The notes: generated from the letters alone by a model not told the origin. A stretch of 7,719 nt of DNA from Eubacteriales bacterium (GCA_028701165.1 JAQVRG010000065.1:1-7719); one strand, 5' to 3'. Positions 1 to 6,391 are shown, counted from the first letter of the stretch. Numbers and translations are program-made.

Positions 1-776
1 GGACGGATAGCGAAATTCAGCGCGACTATGATCGAACGGCCGAACATGCGCAGGACGACGGCGCAGAACCGCCCGTGCAGGAGCAATACAACGTCGTCCG
101 CGATTATCAAAACGAATATCACGGCAGCGTCACATTGGAGGAGGCCTTTACCGAGTCCTGCAACACGACGTTTGCAAAGCTTTCCGTGATGCTGGGGGCG
201 GCGCGGGTTTCTAAAACGGCGAAGGATATGGGAATTGGAAAGGAATACCTTTTCGAGGATATGATGCTTTATAAAAGCAGCTATGAAAAACCAAATACGC
301 AATTGCAGCTTGCTTGGTCCGGTATCGGTCAATATAAGGATCTTATGACGCCGATGCAGATGTGCATGCTCGCTGGCGCCGTAGCCAACGACGGCGTTAT
401 GATGGAACCCAAGCTTTTAAAGAACGTGACGACGCATGGCGGTACGGTAAGTAAAACGCTACAGCGTGAAGCGTGTGATCCGGTATTCTCAAAAAAAGAA
501 GCGCATACGATAAAATCATACATGCGCGCCGTGGTGGAAAAGGGAACAGGGAAAAGGGCGTCGCTTGATGAACTTACCGTCTGCGGGAAAACCGGCACCG
601 CGGAGATCTCATCGGATAAAAGCGTCAAGACCCATGCGTGGTTCGTTGGCTTTATCGAGGAGCCGGAGCATCCGTTGGCTGTTTGCGTTATTTTGGAGCA
701 AGCGGGCGGCGGGGGTTCGGTTGCGGCGCCGATCGCGGGTAAAATGCTGCAAAAGGCCGTAGAGCTTGGCTATTGA
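1..776 (+). CDS. Class B penicillin-binding protein, transpeptidase domain (5'-truncated by window edge)
   Basis: This is the C-terminal part of a D,D-transpeptidase that cross-links peptidoglycan stem peptides on the outer face of the membrane. The frame is open from base 3, so the GTG at 75 is only an internal Val codon and the true start lies upstream. The SxN motif (Ser-Cys-Asn) is at 156-164 and the KTGTAE motif at 588-605. Between them is the usual helical segment with TPMQMCMLAGAVANDG, and after the KTG motif come AWFVGF and GGGGSVAAPIAGK, both typical of PbpA/FtsI-like class B PBPs. The catalytic SxxK serine and the N-terminal dimerisation region are outside the window. An acidic, poorly conserved stretch precedes the SxN motif (about bases 21-80). 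SEDS polymerases such as the RodA encoded downstream act with proteins of this class, so it may be that partner. The gene ends at TGA 774-776, overlapping the stop of the convergent gene. The PbpA-versus-MrdA subtype is not certain without the N-terminus. Confidence 0.93.
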   Translation, partial: TDSEIQRDYDRTAEHAQDDGAEPPVQEQYNVVRDYQNEYHGSVTLEEAFTESCNTTFAKLSVMLGAARVSKTAKDMGIGKEYLFEDMMLYKSSYEKPNTQLQLAWSGIGQYKDLMTPMQMCMLAGAVANDGVMMEPKLLKNVTTHGGTVSKTLQREACDPVFSKKEAHTIKSYMRAVVEKGTGKRASLDELTVCGKTGTAEISSDKSVKTHAWFVGFIEEPEHPLAVCVILEQAGGGGSVAAPIAGKMLQKAVELGY

Positions 777-1897
777 TCCTGATACGCCAACAGCAGATCC
801 ACCATCATACCATAGCTTTTTATGCCGTCCTCCTGCCTGTTGTGTTTAAGATAGGCGTCGTTGATCTGATCGACGGTTTCTTCGATTTCTCCTTCATGAT
901 CCTCCCAGTATTGGTTATAGGCGATCAAATCTCGAACCATGGCTTCGGAATAACGGTTGCGCACCGTGGCGTAGCGGTCAGCGTCGATATCCTTGAGCTG
1001 GTTTGTTGCGTGGATGAGGGCGAGCATCACGCCGGAATAACGCACACAGGGCTCCTGCGAGCGAAGGCACGCCAAGTAACTGACGAAATTGGCTTCATCC
1101 TCACGCGCAATGCCCAAATAATGCGCGTTTTCATGCGCCGCGGCGGATAAAAGAAGCAAAGGCGGCTGGTGCATGTTTACGTTGGCTTCGCCCGTAAACG
1201 GAACGAATATGCCGCTGATACCGGCGTAAGACATCGCTTCCGAGGCGTACACCTGCTTGGCGGGATATACCTTTCTCGCAAAGATCCGTATATCGCTTCC
1301 AAGCGCGGTATAGGCTTTTGTGATATCCTCAAAGTAATATCGCGGCGTTTGCTTAAGCGTAAATACGCCGGCTATATCCTCCGGCACTTGCCTGCGAAGC
1401 GCAACGGCTTCGTCTGTAAGGGAAAGGCAGAGCGATTCCAGCTGTTCTACAGGACGCTCTCTTACGTCCAGTGACATCATCTCGGATAAGGTAGGACGCT
1501 GATAGTTAAAACCCCAAATCCAATAGAATAAACATAGAAAAACGCCGACGCAAATACCGATGTTTACAACAAAGCTCACGATGCGAACCCAACGGGCGCG
1601 CCTTTGCAAAAGGTGCACGAGAAAGAGCACGACAAGCGCGACCACAAGCGCCGCCAAAATATAGACAATCAACTCCGCAACGGAGCCGGGCAGGGAGGCT
1701 GTCGCCTTTCCGAGCGCGTCGCTGATCTTAGGGTATAAGCCTAAGCTGAATTTTTCATTGATCAGCTTCGGATACTTTTCAGCAAGGATCGGAAAAAGAA
1801 ATCCGATGGGAATCAGCAGTAACCAAGGCAGTTTCCAAAGCTGGCGTTTCCACATCTCTCGCGTCACGTTTTTTTCCGCTTTTGTTTTGTTAGGCAT
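770..1897 (-). CDS. DUF3810 family membrane protein with HExxH zinc-peptidase motif
   Basis: This 375-residue protein resembles the DUF3810 family, whose function I do not know to be established. Three hydrophobic segments are visible, at about residues 24-40, 74-97 and 107-127. They are followed by a WGFNYQRP motif at 128-135, then a soluble domain that is probably extracytoplasmic. HENAH at 255-259 fits the zinc-metallopeptidase HExxH motif, and the following GIAREDEANF places acidic residues (E266, E268) where a third zinc ligand could sit. These features suggest a membrane-bound metallopeptidase, but no substrate can be inferred. The ATG at 1897-1895 is preceded by GGGGTGAT with a 7-base gap after GGGGTG, a good match to the 16S tail complement, so the start is well supported. 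A candidate promoter lies at 1933-1941. The gene converges on the PBP gene with a 7-base 3' overlap. The HExxH assignment is seen directly; peptidase activity is inferred. Confidence 0.85.
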   Translation of the reverse strand: MPNKTKAEKNVTREMWKRQLWKLPWLLLIPIGFLFPILAEKYPKLINEKFSLGLYPKISDALGKATASLPGSVAELIVYILAALVVALVVLFLVHLLQRRARWVRIVSFVVNIGICVGVFLCLFYWIWGFNYQRPTLSEMMSLDVRERPVEQLESLCLSLTDEAVALRRQVPEDIAGVFTLKQTPRYYFEDITKAYTALGSDIRIFARKVYPAKQVYASEAMSYAGISGIFVPFTGEANVNMHQPPLLLLSAAAHENAHYLGIAREDEANFVSYLACLRSQEPCVRYSGVMLALIHATNQLKDIDADRYATVRNRYSEAMVRDLIAYNQYWEDHEGEIEETVDQINDAYLKHNRQEDGIKSYGMMVDLLLAYQDQ

Positions 1898-1904
1898 GGC
1901 ATAT

Positions 1905-1910
1905 CACCCC
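1905..1910 (-). promoter_or_regulatory. Ribosome binding site of the DUF3810 gene
   Basis: Read on the minus strand the bases are GGGGTG, continuing into AT, and they lie 7 bases before the ATG at 1897. GGTGAT matches the extended anti-Shine-Dalgarno complement GGAGGTGATC, so this site fixes the start codon of the DUF3810 gene. Confidence 0.7.
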
Positions 1911-1932
1911 GTATACATATTGCATACCGGGT

Positions 1933-1941
1933 ATTATAGCA
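1933..1941 (-). promoter_or_regulatory. Candidate extended -10 promoter for the DUF3810 gene
   Basis: On the minus strand the sequence is TGCTATAAT: a perfect TATAAT at 1938-1933 preceded by the TGn extension. No good TTGACA-like -35 box is present at 17 bases; only T-rich sequence is found there, which an extended -10 can tolerate. Transcription would start near 1926, leaving a leader of about 30 bases. An 11-bp interrupted palindrome (ATACC-G-GGTAT, 1924-1934) overlaps the end of the -10 and the predicted start, so an operator is possible. If active, the promoter lets this gene be expressed separately from the minus-strand gene upstream. Confidence 0.5.
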
Positions 1942-1978
1942 TAAACGTCGCAAATAGAAAAACAAGATATAAAGACCC

Positions 1979-2464
1979 TTACGCCTTAGGCCTGTATCGC
2001 TCCATCAGCGCGTCTACCCACGCTGCGGGCGGCGCTTCAATGACGCAGCCGTAGCTTTCTGTTTCGGGAAACATGTAGAGCGTCGGGCCGTTCCGCATAT
2101 GCTCCGGCGTTACAAGCGCGTAAAACAACGCATACGGATGATACCCTTCGCAATAGCATAGTATGGTCGTTTGGCCAAAGTTTTGCGCAAGGAGTTTTTC
2201 GTGCTCAAGATCGGCCTCCACAGGTATGTTATAAACCTGCGCTATACCTGCTTGATCCGTCTGCGCCACAATACTATGCGCCGGAAAAACGACCGTTGCG
2301 CCCGCCAAGGGCTTGAGCGAGTATACGTCCACCACGCTTACGCACATATGGCCGTATTGCGGAACCCGGTGTGTCGCAAGCAGAAAGAGGGCGAACAGCG
2401 CCGCGGCTGCAAAGCCGCCAAGCGCAAGTTTACGAAGGAACCGCCTTTTTTCCATGCCGCGCAT
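1979..2464 (-). CDS. Unrecognised membrane-anchored protein with carboxypeptidase-regulatory-like (Ig-like) domain
   Basis: I do not recognise this 161-residue protein as a named family. The N-terminus is basic (MEKRRFLRK) and is followed by one hydrophobic segment at about residues 13-30, an uncleaved anchor or signal peptide. The rest should be outside the membrane. Residues about 42-82 read VSVVDVYSLKPLAGATVVF, then a TDQAGIA turn and NIPVEA. This is the pattern of the carboxypeptidase-regulatory-like/transthyretin-type beta sandwich (PLAGA, then TDxxG, then a hydrophobic strand). A later CEGYHPYALF resembles the family's final GY strands. Such domains usually act in binding or folding rather than catalysis. 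The start is uncertain: the ATG at 2464 has only a weak upstream site, while the fourth-codon Met at 2455 has GTGAG about 9 bases upstream and gives a more normal signal sequence. It may be co-oriented with the DUF3810 gene for joint expression, but the 81-base gap between them holds a candidate promoter. Confidence 0.75.
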   Translation of the reverse strand: MRGMEKRRFLRKLALGGFAAAALFALFLLATHRVPQYGHMCVSVVDVYSLKPLAGATVVFPAHSIVAQTDQAGIAQVYNIPVEADLEHEKLLAQNFGQTTILCYCEGYHPYALFYALVTPEHMRNGPTLYMFPETESYGCVIEAPPAAWVDALMERYRPKA

Positions 2465-2496
2465 CTCACTTTCTCGAAAAAATAGCCTTCTATAAA

Positions 2497-2521
2497 ATAT
2501 GCGGGAAATCCCTACGCATAT
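2497..2521. repeat. 25-bp dyad (7-bp arms) upstream of pgi, candidate operator
   Basis: The perfect inverted arms ATATGCG (2497-2503) and CGCATAT (2515-2521) are separated by 11 bases. The arms' centres are 18 bp apart. The dyad ends two bases before the extended -10 motif of the pgi promoter and covers the position where a -35 box would be. It sits in the short divergent region between pgi and the minus-strand gene. This placement suits a dimeric repressor or activator, but no cognate regulator is visible in the window. Confidence 0.45.
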
Positions 2522-2522
2522 G

Positions 2523-2531
2523 TGTTATACT
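2523..2531 (+). promoter_or_regulatory. Candidate extended -10 promoter for pgi operon
   Basis: The sequence TGTTATACT has the TGn extension followed by TATACT (2526-2531), one base from consensus TATAAT. The -35 position (about 2503-2508, GGGAAA) is poor, as expected if the extended -10 does the work or an activator binds the adjacent dyad. Transcription would begin near 2538, before the ribosome binding site at 2553. This rules out the upstream in-frame ATG at 2499 as the start of pgi. Confidence 0.5.
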
Positions 2532-2552
2532 GTAAATAACGAAATTTGGCTC

Positions 2553-2559
2553 AAGGAGG
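2553..2559 (+). promoter_or_regulatory. Strong ribosome binding site of pgi
   Basis: AAGGAGG lies 5 bases before the ATG at 2565 and is the strongest Shine-Dalgarno sequence in the window. It selects Met at 2565 over the in-frame ATG at 2499, which would add 22 residues with no similarity to Pgi. Confidence 0.85.
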
Positions 2560-2564
2560 CTATT

Positions 2565-3989
2565 ATGCAGCACTATCAGGACAAAGGCTGGCAGGAGAGC
2601 ATGCGCGTTCGTATCGATTTCAACAATATGATGAAATCGCATGTCGGCCAATACGGCTTGGAGGAAGCGGAGCTTCGCGCTTACGAAGGTCGTTTTGCGC
2701 GCGCCGCGGAAAATATGATCAGCAAGCGCGGCGATATGAAATGGCGCGAGCTGCCCCACAACCAAAATGAGATCGTTGACCGGATATTGGAAACGGCGCA
2801 ATATGTCCGCGCAAACTTTGATACGTTTGTCGTGCTTGGCATAGGCGGCAGCGCGTTAGGCCCCACAGCCGTGCAGCAGGCGCTATCCCATCTGCGCTAC
2901 AACGATCTTCCCAAGGAAAAGCGCAATGGCCCCAAGCTGTATGTGGAAGATAACGTCGATCCCGAGCGCATGGCGTCCTTGCTGGATGTGATCGATATAG
3001 AGCATACCTGCTTCAACGTGATTACGAAGTCGGGCAGCACCTCCGAAACCATGTCGCAGCTCTTGCTGATCACGCATTTACTGCGCGAGAAGTGCGGCGA
3101 CCAATGGACAGAGCATCTGATCGCCACCACGGATGTACAAAAGGGGAATCTGATCAAGATAGCCAAACAGAACGGCCTGCGTACCTTCTATGTGCCCGAC
3201 GGCGTTGGCGGGCGGTTTAGCGAGCTTTGCCCCGTCGGCCTTATCGCGGCGGCCGTATGCGGTATTGATATCAAGCAGCTGCTTGCGGGCGCGGCTTATA
3301 TGGACGAGATCACACAGGAAAAGGATGTGTGGAAAAACCCCGCATACATGCTGGCCGCATTGGAAGTGGTTGCTATGGAAAAGGGCTGCAACATCAGCGT
3401 GCTTATGCCGTATGCGGATTCGCTGAAATATATCGCGGACTGGTATGCGCAGCTTTGGGCGGAATCCCTTGGCAAAAACGTCGATTTGGATGGGCATACC
3501 GTACACGTCGGGCAGACGCCGGTCAAATCCCTTGGCGTAACGGATCAGCATTCGCAGGTGCAGCTTTACACGGAAGGTCCCTTCGATAAGGTCATTACGC
3601 TGCTGGGCGTAGACGCCTATCGCACGCAAATGACGATCCCTCACGCCTTTGACGATATACCGGACGTAGCGTTTCTAAGCGGCCGCACGTTTAACGAGCT
3701 GATACAGGCTGAACGCTTCGCAACGGAATACGCGCTAACAAAAAGCGGCCACATGAATAAAACCATTGTGCTGCCGGAGGTCAACGCCTTCACGATAGGC
3801 GAACTGCTGTATATGTTTGAAGTGCAAACGGCTTTCGCCGGCGAGCTGCTCAACATTAACACCTTTAACCAGCCCGGCGTAGAGGAAGGCAAGAACGCAA
3901 CCTACGCGCTGCTTGGCAAAGCGGGCTATGATGAGAAAAAGAAGGAATTGGATGCAGCAAAGCCCAAGTGTGAATGCTATATCTTATGA
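2565..3989 (+). CDS. pgi: Glucose-6-phosphate isomerase
   Basis: This 474-residue cytoplasmic enzyme interconverts glucose-6-phosphate and fructose-6-phosphate, linking glycolysis and gluconeogenesis to amino-sugar synthesis. It has the tandem SIS-type architecture of bacterial Pgi. Visible motifs are GIGGS at 92-96 in the first sugar-phosphate loop, TKSGSTSET at 154-162 binding phosphate, and the family signature DGVGGRFSEL at 212-221. Further on are the catalytic-type Glu300 in AESLGK, His329 in DQHSQVQL, and the second signature FNQPGVEEGK ending at Lys443. All expected active-site residues appear to be present and the length is normal for a short bacterial Pgi. The start at 2565 is chosen from the AAGGAGG site and the loss of homology upstream. 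The C-terminus is a short Cys-containing tail (KCECYIL). The TGA at 3987-3989 overlaps the ATG of the following lipoprotein gene as ATGA, indicating co-transcription and probable translational coupling. Confidence 0.97.
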   Translation: MQHYQDKGWQESMRVRIDFNNMMKSHVGQYGLEEAELRAYEGRFARAAENMISKRGDMKWRELPHNQNEIVDRILETAQYVRANFDTFVVLGIGGSALGPTAVQQALSHLRYNDLPKEKRNGPKLYVEDNVDPERMASLLDVIDIEHTCFNVITKSGSTSETMSQLLLITHLLREKCGDQWTEHLIATTDVQKGNLIKIAKQNGLRTFYVPDGVGGRFSELCPVGLIAAAVCGIDIKQLLAGAAYMDEITQEKDVWKNPAYMLAALEVVAMEKGCNISVLMPYADSLKYIADWYAQLWAESLGKNVDLDGHTVHVGQTPVKSLGVTDQHSQVQLYTEGPFDKVITLLGVDAYRTQMTIPHAFDDIPDVAFLSGRTFNELIQAERFATEYALTKSGHMNKTIVLPEVNAFTIGELLYMFEVQTAFAGELLNINTFNQPGVEEGKNATYALLGKAGYDEKKKELDAAKPKCECYIL

Positions 3990-5158
3990 GAAGGCAGAAC
4001 AAGCGCGCATACGGGCTTATTTGGCTTATATTGGTCATGCTCCTCTGTGCGGGCTGTACAAAAATACAGATGCCGTGGGCTGAATCGGAAGCTGCGGAAA
4101 CGGCGGAATTAACCCAAATGCCCGATACGCACAGTACGCCGTCGGCCGTTGCGGTAAAGCGCGCGCCGCAGCTGATCGGATTCGTCGTTTTTGACGACGG
4201 CTCCGATAAGGCGTGCATGTCCATGCATGGATTCCTGCACATGTCCGAAAATCTCGGATATCCGGCAAAGCTCTATCGAGCAAAGGCGGGCACCGACGCG
4301 GTTTCGGCTGTTGAAAAAGCGGTGCAGGACGGCTGCAAGGGGCTGCTGATACAAGATGAAAACGGCGTAAACGACGCGGCTGTAAAAAAAGCTGTGGATG
4401 CCGGTGTGCGCGTAATCGTCGCGTATGATCGCTGTGGCGTTGACGGACTTACCTCAAACGTCGTGGCGGACGATACGGAATACGTGGAGGAGGTAACGCG
4501 CGGCATCGCCTCCCGCATGACGGAGAGAAGCTTAAAATCCGGACGCATCCTTCTTTACGGCGCGTCGCCCGAAGCGATAGCCGCGTCCTTTGAAGCGGCG
4601 GCGCAGGCCGATTGCCCGCAGTATAAAACCATTGTGTTTAAACGGCAGGCGGCCACAGAGGAAGAAGCGGTAGAAGAACTGGCGGAATTTCTGCTTTATA
4701 ACCGCGATATCAAGGGCATGTACGTTTCGGATTCAGCGCACGCTTCTATCGCTGTTCAAGCGCGCGCAAAGGCGCAGTCGCGCTTTCGCGCCGAGGGTAC
4801 GCCCTCGCCGCTTCCGACGCTTGCGCCTACGCCGCCGCCTGTCGGCCAAACGCCCGAGCCTACGGTTGCGCCGGGCTTGTTGACGCAGATATCCATTACC
4901 GTCTTTGCAAGCGGCGTGAGCGACGAAAACCTTGCGCTTTTGAACGAGGGCGATATCTACGCGCTTTGTATCGAACCATATTACGAGGTTTACGCGCATG
5001 CGACGATGGCGTTGGATCAAGCGCTTGCAGGCGAAAGCGTCGCGGCTGAATCGAGCGTGAACCGCCCCATCGCCAACGCGGATACGATCGACAAGTATTT
5101 GGCGATCTATCGTCAATCCAAGGAGATGTTCGCGGCGGAAACCACGGCTGCGGCATAG
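3986..5158 (+). CDS. Periplasmic-binding-protein-like (type 1) lipoprotein with proline-rich insert
   Basis: This 390-residue predicted lipoprotein begins with MRRQNKR and a hydrophobic stretch, then the lipobox LCAGC with the lipid-modified residue Cys24. A flexible Ser/Thr/Ala-rich spacer follows to about residue 58. From QLIGFVVFDD (62-71) it reads as a sugar-binding type 1 periplasmic-binding-like fold: KGLLIQDENGVNDAAVKKAVDAG (in parts at 119-140), VRVIVAYDR (141-149) and NVVADDTEYV (158-167). Later come GRILLYGAS (186-194), IKGMYVSDSAHASIAVQA (242-259) and the second-lobe segment 301-350. The usual loop between the helix after the MYVSDS strand and the next strand is replaced by a Pro/Thr-rich stretch at about 272-296. 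No ABC permease or ATPase gene is adjacent, so a sensing or binding role is as likely as transport. The ATG at 3986 overlaps the pgi stop (ATGA). An in-frame ATG at 3974 also exists but lacks a better binding site. Ligand unknown. Confidence 0.82.
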   Translation: MRRQNKRAYGLIWLILVMLLCAGCTKIQMPWAESEAAETAELTQMPDTHSTPSAVAVKRAPQLIGFVVFDDGSDKACMSMHGFLHMSENLGYPAKLYRAKAGTDAVSAVEKAVQDGCKGLLIQDENGVNDAAVKKAVDAGVRVIVAYDRCGVDGLTSNVVADDTEYVEEVTRGIASRMTERSLKSGRILLYGASPEAIAASFEAAAQADCPQYKTIVFKRQAATEEEAVEELAEFLLYNRDIKGMYVSDSAHASIAVQARAKAQSRFRAEGTPSPLPTLAPTPPPVGQTPEPTVAPGLLTQISITVFASGVSDENLALLNEGDIYALCIEPYYEVYAHATMALDQALAGESVAAESSVNRPIANADTIDKYLAIYRQSKEMFAAETTAAA

Positions 5159-5164
5159 AAAACG

Positions 5165-6319
5165 ATGTTTGATCTGAAGCTTCTAAAAAGAATAGACTGG
5201 TTCACCATCGTACTTGTGCTGACGCTGGTTTCTTTCGGCTTGGTCAGCATCGCAAGCATCATGTCCGAACCCTTTGACGGTACGGAAGCCGGCTTCAGTG
5301 ATTTTTACAGCAGGCTGAACCTTTTGTATGTCGAAAAGCAAATCGTCAATTTCATGGTGGGCGTTGCCGCCTTCCTCGTGTTTATCGTCATCGATTATCA
5401 AGTGTATAAGCCGCTCATAAAATATGCCTACATAGCCTGCCTTGGCATACTTGGCGTATTACTGCTGGTGGCGGGCTCCACGCGCGGCATTCAGGGATGG
5501 CTGGTAGTCGAGCAGTTGGATCGCGCGATACAGCCGGCGGAGCTTGCGAAAATCTGCATCATCATCGCGCTTGCGAAGGTGGTTTCGGAGGATGTCGATA
5601 AACAAGGGAAGCTGCGCTCGTTTCCCGTGATTCTTAAAGCCGTGCTGCTGTGCGCCGTACCGACGGTGCTGGTCATGCTCCAGCCTGACTTTGGCACCGC
5701 CTTTGTTTACATCTGCATTTTGGTATTCATCTTTTTTGCGGCGCGCATCAGTTGGGGATATATTTTAGCGGCGATCGGCGTCGTTGCGGCGGTAGCGCCG
5801 CTTGCCTACTTTTTTGTTCTGAGTCCCGAACAGAAAAAACGTATCGACGTTTTCATCGACCCGTCCTCCGATACGCAGGATGCGGGCTATAATGTGTCGC
5901 AGTCAAAGATCGCTATAGGCTCAGGCCAGATGTTTGGCAAAGGCTATTTTTCGTCTGGTACCTTGGCGCAATTACGTTTTGTGCCGGAACGTCATACGGA
6001 CTTCATTTTCGCGGGAATCGTGGAGGGACTCGGCTTCGTTGGCGGCACCTGCGTTATCTGCTTGTATTTCATACTTGTTTTTCGCTGGATTTGGATAGCG
6101 TCACATGCCAAAGACAGCTTTGGCAGCCTGATCGTGATCGGCGTTACGGGCATGCTTGTGGCGCATGCCTTTGAAAACATCGGCATGACCATTGGCCTTA
6201 TGCCTGTTACGGGCATACCGCTGCCCTTTATCAGCTACGGCGGATCCAATCTGCTGACCAATATGATGGGCGTGGGGCTTGTGGAGAACGTTTGGATGCG
6301 ACGTCCGCAAAAAAGGTGA
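5165..6319 (+). CDS. rodA: RodA-type SEDS peptidoglycan glycosyltransferase
   Basis: This 384-residue polytopic membrane protein belongs to the SEDS family (RodA/FtsW/SpoVE), which polymerises lipid II into glycan strands together with a class B PBP. Conserved features in order are RGIQGW at 107-112, QPAELAK at 123-129, QPDFGT at 173-178 and YNVSQSKIAIGSG at 242-254. Then come PERHTDFIFA at 274-283, NIGMTIGLMPVTG at 338-350 and IPLPFISYGGS at 351-361. Asp279 in HTDF corresponds to the essential extracytoplasmic aspartate described for RodA (D262 in E. coli, from memory). The wording of the QPDFGT, HTDFIFA and C-terminal motifs favours RodA over FtsW, but SpoVE-like use in sporulation cannot be excluded. 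Length is normal. The start is the ATG 6 bases after the lipoprotein stop. No strong ribosome binding site is visible, so translation may depend on coupling. A hairpin follows the TGA. Confidence 0.94.
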   Translation: MFDLKLLKRIDWFTIVLVLTLVSFGLVSIASIMSEPFDGTEAGFSDFYSRLNLLYVEKQIVNFMVGVAAFLVFIVIDYQVYKPLIKYAYIACLGILGVLLLVAGSTRGIQGWLVVEQLDRAIQPAELAKICIIIALAKVVSEDVDKQGKLRSFPVILKAVLLCAVPTVLVMLQPDFGTAFVYICILVFIFFAARISWGYILAAIGVVAAVAPLAYFFVLSPEQKKRIDVFIDPSSDTQDAGYNVSQSKIAIGSGQMFGKGYFSSGTLAQLRFVPERHTDFIFAGIVEGLGFVGGTCVICLYFILVFRWIWIASHAKDSFGSLIVIGVTGMLVAHAFENIGMTIGLMPVTGIPLPFISYGGSNLLTNMMGVGLVENVWMRRPQKR

Positions 6320-6345
6320 TAATTCTTCTTTACGGCGGCATATAT

Positions 6346-6382
6346 ATCGGTGAGGCGAAACCCTCACCGATGTTTTATGTTT
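6346..6382 (+). terminator. Probable intrinsic terminator or attenuator after rodA
   Basis: A perfect 10-bp inverted repeat, ATCGGTGAGG (6346-6355) and CCTCACCGAT (6362-6371), encloses the 6-base loop CGAAAC. It is followed by GTTTTATGTTT, a T-rich but interrupted tract. It sits 26 bases after the rodA stop and ends about 10 bases before the next gene's start. The interrupted tract suggests partial rather than complete termination, so it could set the ratio of the upstream genes to the SpoIVF-like pair. Confidence 0.65.
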
Positions 6383-6391
6383 GGGGGCAGT

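Noticed and set aside
75..776. PBP fragment as a complete gene starting at GTG 75
   Set aside because: The frame is open back to base 3 and a transpeptidase must have its SxxK motif upstream of SxN, so 75 is an internal Val codon.
2503..2512. GGGAAATCCC as a separate palindrome
   Set aside because: Only four bases pair on each side and it lies within the larger dyad; it is too short to call independently.
2499..2564. Upstream ATG at 2499 as the start of pgi
   Set aside because: It lies inside the dyad and upstream of the candidate promoter, has no binding site, and adds 22 residues unlike Pgi; ATG 2565 has AAGGAGG in front.
3078..3644. 188-codon open frame antisense to pgi
   Set aside because: It is fully inside a well-recognised enzyme gene, has no recognisable motif or start signal, and antisense open frames are expected at this base composition.
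3974..3985. ATG 3974 as the start of the lipoprotein
   Set aside because: It has no better binding site and gives a longer overlap; ATG 3986 forms the common ATGA coupling and a standard basic signal-peptide start. The choice is not certain.
4733..5116. 127-codon minus-strand open frame with Arg-rich repeats
   Set aside because: The RRRRRK-type stretch is the complement of the Pro-rich and GC-rich codons of the lipoprotein gene.
6341..6348. TATATAT before the hairpin as a -10 box for the SpoIVFA-like gene
   Set aside because: No -35 box or TGn extension is at a sensible distance, and transcription would start inside the hairpin.
6350..6391. GTG 6350 as the start of the SpoIVFA-like gene
   Set aside because: The codon is within the left arm of the hairpin and the extra 14 residues look non-coding.
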